Shown here piece by piece: positions 55,688 to 64,000 of a DNA stretch of 64,000 bases. Position numbers and translations under genes: made by a program. The notes beneath the pieces were generated by a model that saw only the letters and a list, made by a program, of their open reading frames with translations, did no database searches and was not told where the DNA came from. Position 1 is the first letter of the stretch. The number at the start of each line of letters is the position of its first letter. The stretch lies in the NCBI GenBank assembly GCA_900637135.1, contig LR134353.1, forward strand, positions 2,728,001 through 2,792,000. The letters are read 5' to 3'. Source of the DNA: Mycolicibacterium flavescens. Lineage in GTDB: Bacteria; Actinomycetota; Actinomycetes; Mycobacteriales; Mycobacteriaceae.

Positions 55688-56886
55688 TCACGTGTCGAGG
55701 TCCCGGCGGGCGGCGATGCTGGACGACAGACCGTGGATCTGCACGAAACCGCGGGCCGCCGACTGGTCGAACGTATCGCCCTCGTCGTAGGTGGCGAGGT
55801 TGAAGTCGTAGAGCGACTCGGCGCTGCGACGGCCGTTCACCGCGATGTGTCCGCCGTGCAACACCAGCCGGATCTCTCCGGTCACGTGCTCCTGGGTCTT
55901 GGCGACGAAGGACTCTAGCGCGGTCTTCAGCGGCGAGTACCAGAGCCCGTCGTAGACCAGCTCGCCCCACTTCTGGTCGGTGTGGCGCTTGAAGCGGCCG
56001 AGTTCGCGCTCCAGCGTGACGTGTTCGAGTTCGGTGTGCGCGGTGATCAACACCATCGCGCCCGGCGCCTCGTAGATCTCGCGGCTCTTGATGCCGACCA
56101 GCCGGTCCTCGACCACATCAAGCCTGCCGACACCCTGTTCGCCGGCCCGGCGGTTCAACTCCTCGATCGCCTGCAGCACCGTCACCGGGCGCCCGTCGAT
56201 CGACACCGGCACGCCACGCTCGAAACCGATGATCACCTCGTCGGGTGTGCTCCAGTTGACCGTCGGATCCTCGGTGTAGTCGTAGACGTCCTTGGTCGGG
56301 GCGTTCCACAGATGCTCGAGAAAGCCGGTCTCCACGGCGCGACCCCAGACGTTCTGATCGATCGAGAACGGCGAACGCTTGGTGACGTTGATCGGGATCG
56401 CATTCTCCTCGGCGAACGCGATCGCCTTCTCCCGCGTCCACGCGTAGTCACGCACCGGCGCCAGCACCTTGAGATCCGGTGCCAGCGAAGCGAATCCGAC
56501 TTCGAAGCGGACCTGGTCGTTGCCCTTGCCGGTGCAGCCGTGCGCGACAGTGCCGCCGCCGTGCTCCCGGGCCGCGGCCACGAGATGCTTGACGATCAGC
56601 GGTCGGCTCAACGCCGAAACCAGTGGATAGCGGTCCATATACAGCGCGTTCGACTGGATCGCGGGCAGGCAGTACTCGTCGGCGAACTCGTCTTTGGCGT
56701 CGACGACGACGGCCTCCACGGCGCCGCAGTCGATGGCGCGCTTGCGCACCACCTCCATGTCCTCGCCGCCCTGGCCGAGATCGATCGCCACAGCGACGAC
56801 CTCGCGCCCGGTCTCCTTGCCGATCCAGCTGATCGCCACCGAGGTGTCCAGGCCACCGGAATAGGCCAGGATGACGCGTTCGGACA

Positions 56887-56887
<1 letters not shown>
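55688..56887 (-). CDS. argG: Argininosuccinate synthase
   Basis: A 399-residue enzyme that joins citrulline and aspartate using ATP. The ATP pyrophosphatase loop is [15 protein letters not shown] near the N terminus; [13 protein letters not shown] and [12 protein letters not shown] are further signatures. ATG at 56887 follows AAAGGAG and overlaps the argR stop by one base (TGATG). Confidence 0.97.
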
Positions 56888-59508
<2,621 letters not shown>

Positions 59509-59512
<4 letters not shown>

Positions 59513-60377
59513 GACCGCACCACTTTCGTCCCCGTCCCCTCGTCGGTGAGCAGTTCGACCAGCACGCAGTGCTCGACGCGACCGTCGATGACATGTGCGC
59601 TCGGCACACCGCCGGCGACCGCGCGCAGGCACGCCTCGATTTTGGGCACCATCCCGGCCTCCAGTGTCGGCAGCATTTGCGTCAGTGCGGCGGAGTCGAT
59701 TTCGCTGACCAGCGAGCCGCGGTCGGGCCAATTCGTATACAGGCCCTCGACATCGGTGAGCATCAGCAGCTTCTCGGCGCCCAACGCCTCGGCCAGCGCG
59801 GCGGCCGCCGTGTCGGCGTTGATGTTGTGCACCACCCCGCCGATGTCGGGAGCGATGGTCGACACCACCGGAATCCGGCCGGCGGCAATGAGGTCCAGCA
59901 ACGATTCGGCGTTGACCCTCTCGACGTCGCCGACCAGGCCGATGTCAGTGGCCACACCGTCGACGGTCACGCTGCGCCGCACCGCGGTGAACAACTGGGC
60001 ATCCTCGCCGGTGACCCCGACCGCGTACGGGCCGTGGGCGTTGATCAGCCCGACCAGTTCCCGGCCGACCTGACCGAAAAGCACCATGCGCGCCACGTCC
60101 AGCACCTCGGGTGTGGTGACCCGGAATCCGCCCTTGAAATCGCCTTGAATGCCGAGGCGTTTGAGCATCGCGCTGATCTGCGGGCCGCCGCCGTGTACCA
60201 CGACGGGATGGACGCCGCAGTTACGCAGGAAGACCATGTCGGCAGCGAACGCGGCCTTGAGCACGTCGTCGGTCATCGCGTTGCCGCCGTACTTGATCAC
60301 GACGGTCTTGCCGTGCAGCTGTTTGAGCCACTCCAGTGCTTCGGCCAGAACCTTTGCCTTGACCGGGGTTTCAACGC

Positions 60378-60381
<4 letters not shown>
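59509..60381 (-). CDS. argB: Acetylglutamate kinase
   Basis: A 290-residue amino-acid kinase. [10 protein letters not shown] and [10 protein letters not shown] are the nucleotide and substrate Gly loops; [30 protein letters not shown] is the C-terminal signature. It is the usual arginine feedback step. ATG at 60381 overlaps the argJ stop. Confidence 0.97.
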
Positions 60382-62649
<2,268 letters not shown>

Positions 62650-62661
62650 AATTCATTACTA

Positions 62662-64000
62662 TCAGCGGCGTTGTTCGGCGCCGACCCGCTCCGTGGCGGC
62701 CTGCACGGCCGCTTCGCGCGCCGCGCTGGCTTCGTCCTCGGTGAGCGTGCGATCGGCGGCACGGAACCGCAGTGCGAACGCCAGCGATTTGCGGCCCTCG
62801 CCGACCTGCGGACCGGTGTAGACGTCGAACAACCGCACGTCCTCGAGCAGCGGCCCCGCGCCGGCCCGCACCGCCTCGACCACGGCGGCCGCGGCGACAT
62901 CCTCGTCGACGACCAGGCTGATGTCCTGGAAAACGGCGGGAAACGGCGACACCCTCGGAGCCGGAAGTCGCTCGACAATGGGTATGGCGTCCAGATCCAG
63001 TTCGAGGGCACAGGTGCGCTTGGGCAGACCCGACCGCTCCACAACCGCCGGGTGCAGTTCACCGGCGAAGCCGACGACGGTCCCGCTCTGCCGGTCGCCC
63101 AGCACCACTTCGGCGCAGCGGCCCGGATGCCACGGCAGGCGCTGAGTGGCGCGCAGGCTCAGCTCGACACCGGCGGCGCGAGCGATCACCTGCACTGCCT
63201 CGAACACGTCGGGGGGCTGCACCGCGCGACCCGGACCCCATGGGCCCGCAGGCTCGCGCAACCCGGCCACCACCAGGGCGACGTGCTGGGGCTGTCGCGG
63301 CAGCGACGCGTTCAGCGCGGCGATCTCGTCGTCGCTTGGCCGCCGGTCGGTCGGTATCCGTTCGAGGGAACTGGTGTCCGGCGTCGGTTGGACGACCTGC
63401 TGGATCGCGAACAAACCGACGTCCACGGTTCCGCGAGACACGTTGCGGCTCAGTGCCTCCAGTAGTCCTGGCAGCAGGGTGGTGGCCAACTGCGGGCGGT
63501 CGGAATCCAGCGGGTTGAGCACGTCGGTCGTGATCCGGCGGGTGTCGTCGGCGGGCAGACCCCACTGGTCGAACACGCCCGCGGGCAGAAACGGGGTGGG
63601 CAGGATCTCCACATACCCGTTGAGTCCCAACGACTTTCCCATCGCACGCCGTCGCCTCTGCACCGGGGTCAGCCCGCGGCCGGCCGGAGCCAGCGGCAAC
63701 ACCGACGGAATGGTCTCCAGATCCTCGAGACGCAGCACCTCTTCGACGAGGTCGGCAGGTTGACGCAGATCGGGCCGCCAACTCGGCGGCGTGACGGTGA
63801 GCGTGCCCTCGGCGGCGACGACCCGTGCGCCGATCTGGGTGAGCCGCCGCTCTGCGGTGCCCGGTGCGTACTCGACACCGGCGGTGCGGTCGGGCAGGTC
63901 GGCCGCCATGGCGATCGGCGGTTGCGACCAGTCGTCTCGGGGTGGCTCGCCGCGCCAATCGGTCAGCGTGGGTTCGACCGTGCCGTTGGTGATCTCGGCG
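62662..64000 (-). CDS. pheT: Phenylalanyl-tRNA synthetase beta chain, C-terminal part
   Basis: The frame is open to the right edge, with 445 residues visible. It contains the B5 domain ([46 protein letters not shown]), the catalytic-like core ([45 protein letters not shown]) and the anticodon-binding FDX-ACB domain ([20 protein letters not shown] to [24 protein letters not shown]). The N-terminal tRNA-binding and B3/4 parts lie outside the window. It precedes argC directly. Confidence 0.96.
   Translation of the reverse strand, partial: AEITNGTVEPTLTDWRGEPPRDDWSQPPIAMAADLPDRTAGVEYAPGTAERRLTQIGARVVAAEGTLTVTPPSWRPDLRQPADLVEEVLRLEDLETIPSVLPLAPAGRGLTPVQRRRRAMGKSLGLNGYVEILPTPFLPAGVFDQWGLPADDTRRITTDVLNPLDSDRPQLATTLLPGLLEALSRNVSRGTVDVGLFAIQQVVQPTPDTSSLERIPTDRRPSDDEIAALNASLPRQPQHVALVVAGLREPAGPWGPGRAVQPPDVFEAVQVIARAAGVELSLRATQRLPWHPGRCAEVVLGDRQSGTVVGFAGELHPAVVERSGLPKRTCALELDLDAIPIVERLPAPRVSPFPAVFQDISLVVDEDVAAAAVVEAVRAGAGPLLEDVRLFDVYTGPQVGEGRKSLAFALRFRAADRTLTEDEASAAREAAVQAATERVGAEQRR

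Overview
This window reads as chromosome of a rapidly growing mycobacterium (Mycolicibacterium type). It has high G+C, many GTG starts, MmpS/MmpL transporters, a cutinase, mycobacterial cell-envelope proteins, and the gene order known from Mycobacterium tuberculosis between pheT-arg and der, here on the minus strand. Two features point to a fast grower: the rRNA operon lies directly downstream of tyrS (the rrnB position of rapid growers), and the 16S gene has the short form of helix 18.

Layout. (1) 1-11.9 kb is an envelope and transport block: the end of mmpS, then mmpL, a DUF732 protein and an Rv0455c-like protein in one operon; a DUF7159-type membrane protein; a cutinase; a second mmpL; a membrane acyltransferase; a frameshifted FAD monooxygenase; and a small secreted protein. 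(2) 12-16.6 kb is an accessory stretch: a small acidic protein, a lipoprotein with a PknH-like sensor domain, a secreted Asn/Gly-rich repeat protein behind an AT-richer leader, and a decayed IS481-type element inserted at the 3' end of tRNA-Pro with a 16-bp direct repeat. (3) 16.7-18.7 kb holds two TSUP (TauE/SafE) permeases. (4) 18.7-24.1 kb is a tightly overlapped operon parA-scpA-scpB-rlu-cmk-der, preceded by a candidate leaderless mini-ORF. (5) 24.1-37.2 kb holds an O-methyltransferase, then steA-mctB-pyrG-nudix-xerD, and TPR-HAD-(Rv1693)-tlyA-nadK-recN. A divergent TetR/VOC pair sits between recN and steA. (6) 37.2-42.9 kb is the rRNA operon (16S-23S-5S, minus strand) with promoter, boxA and terminator. 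(7) 42.9-53.3 kb holds mpg-tyrS, an ABC exporter operon with its own TetR gene and a striking repeated operator, a Trm112-like protein, a secreted protein, the lipase/acyl-CoA-synthetase fusion of the Rv1683 type, an ABC-F ATPase and a lipoprotein. (8) 53.3-64 kb is the complete arginine operon argCJBDFRGH with two overlapping ARG boxes, an alpha/beta hydrolase coupled to its end, and the 3' part of pheT.

How it fits together. Most of the minus-strand genes are housekeeping: translation and rRNA modification, chromosome segregation, cell division, nucleotide and NAD metabolism, DNA repair, arginine synthesis. They sit in operons with ATGA or GTGA overlaps, so translational coupling is the rule. 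The less ordinary material is the exporter operon with an Rv0455c-like partner, the repeat protein island at tRNA-Pro, the candidate leader peptides before parA and before a TSUP gene, and the double palindrome on the leaderless ABC-exporter promoter. No CRISPR array, phage module or clear defence system was seen.
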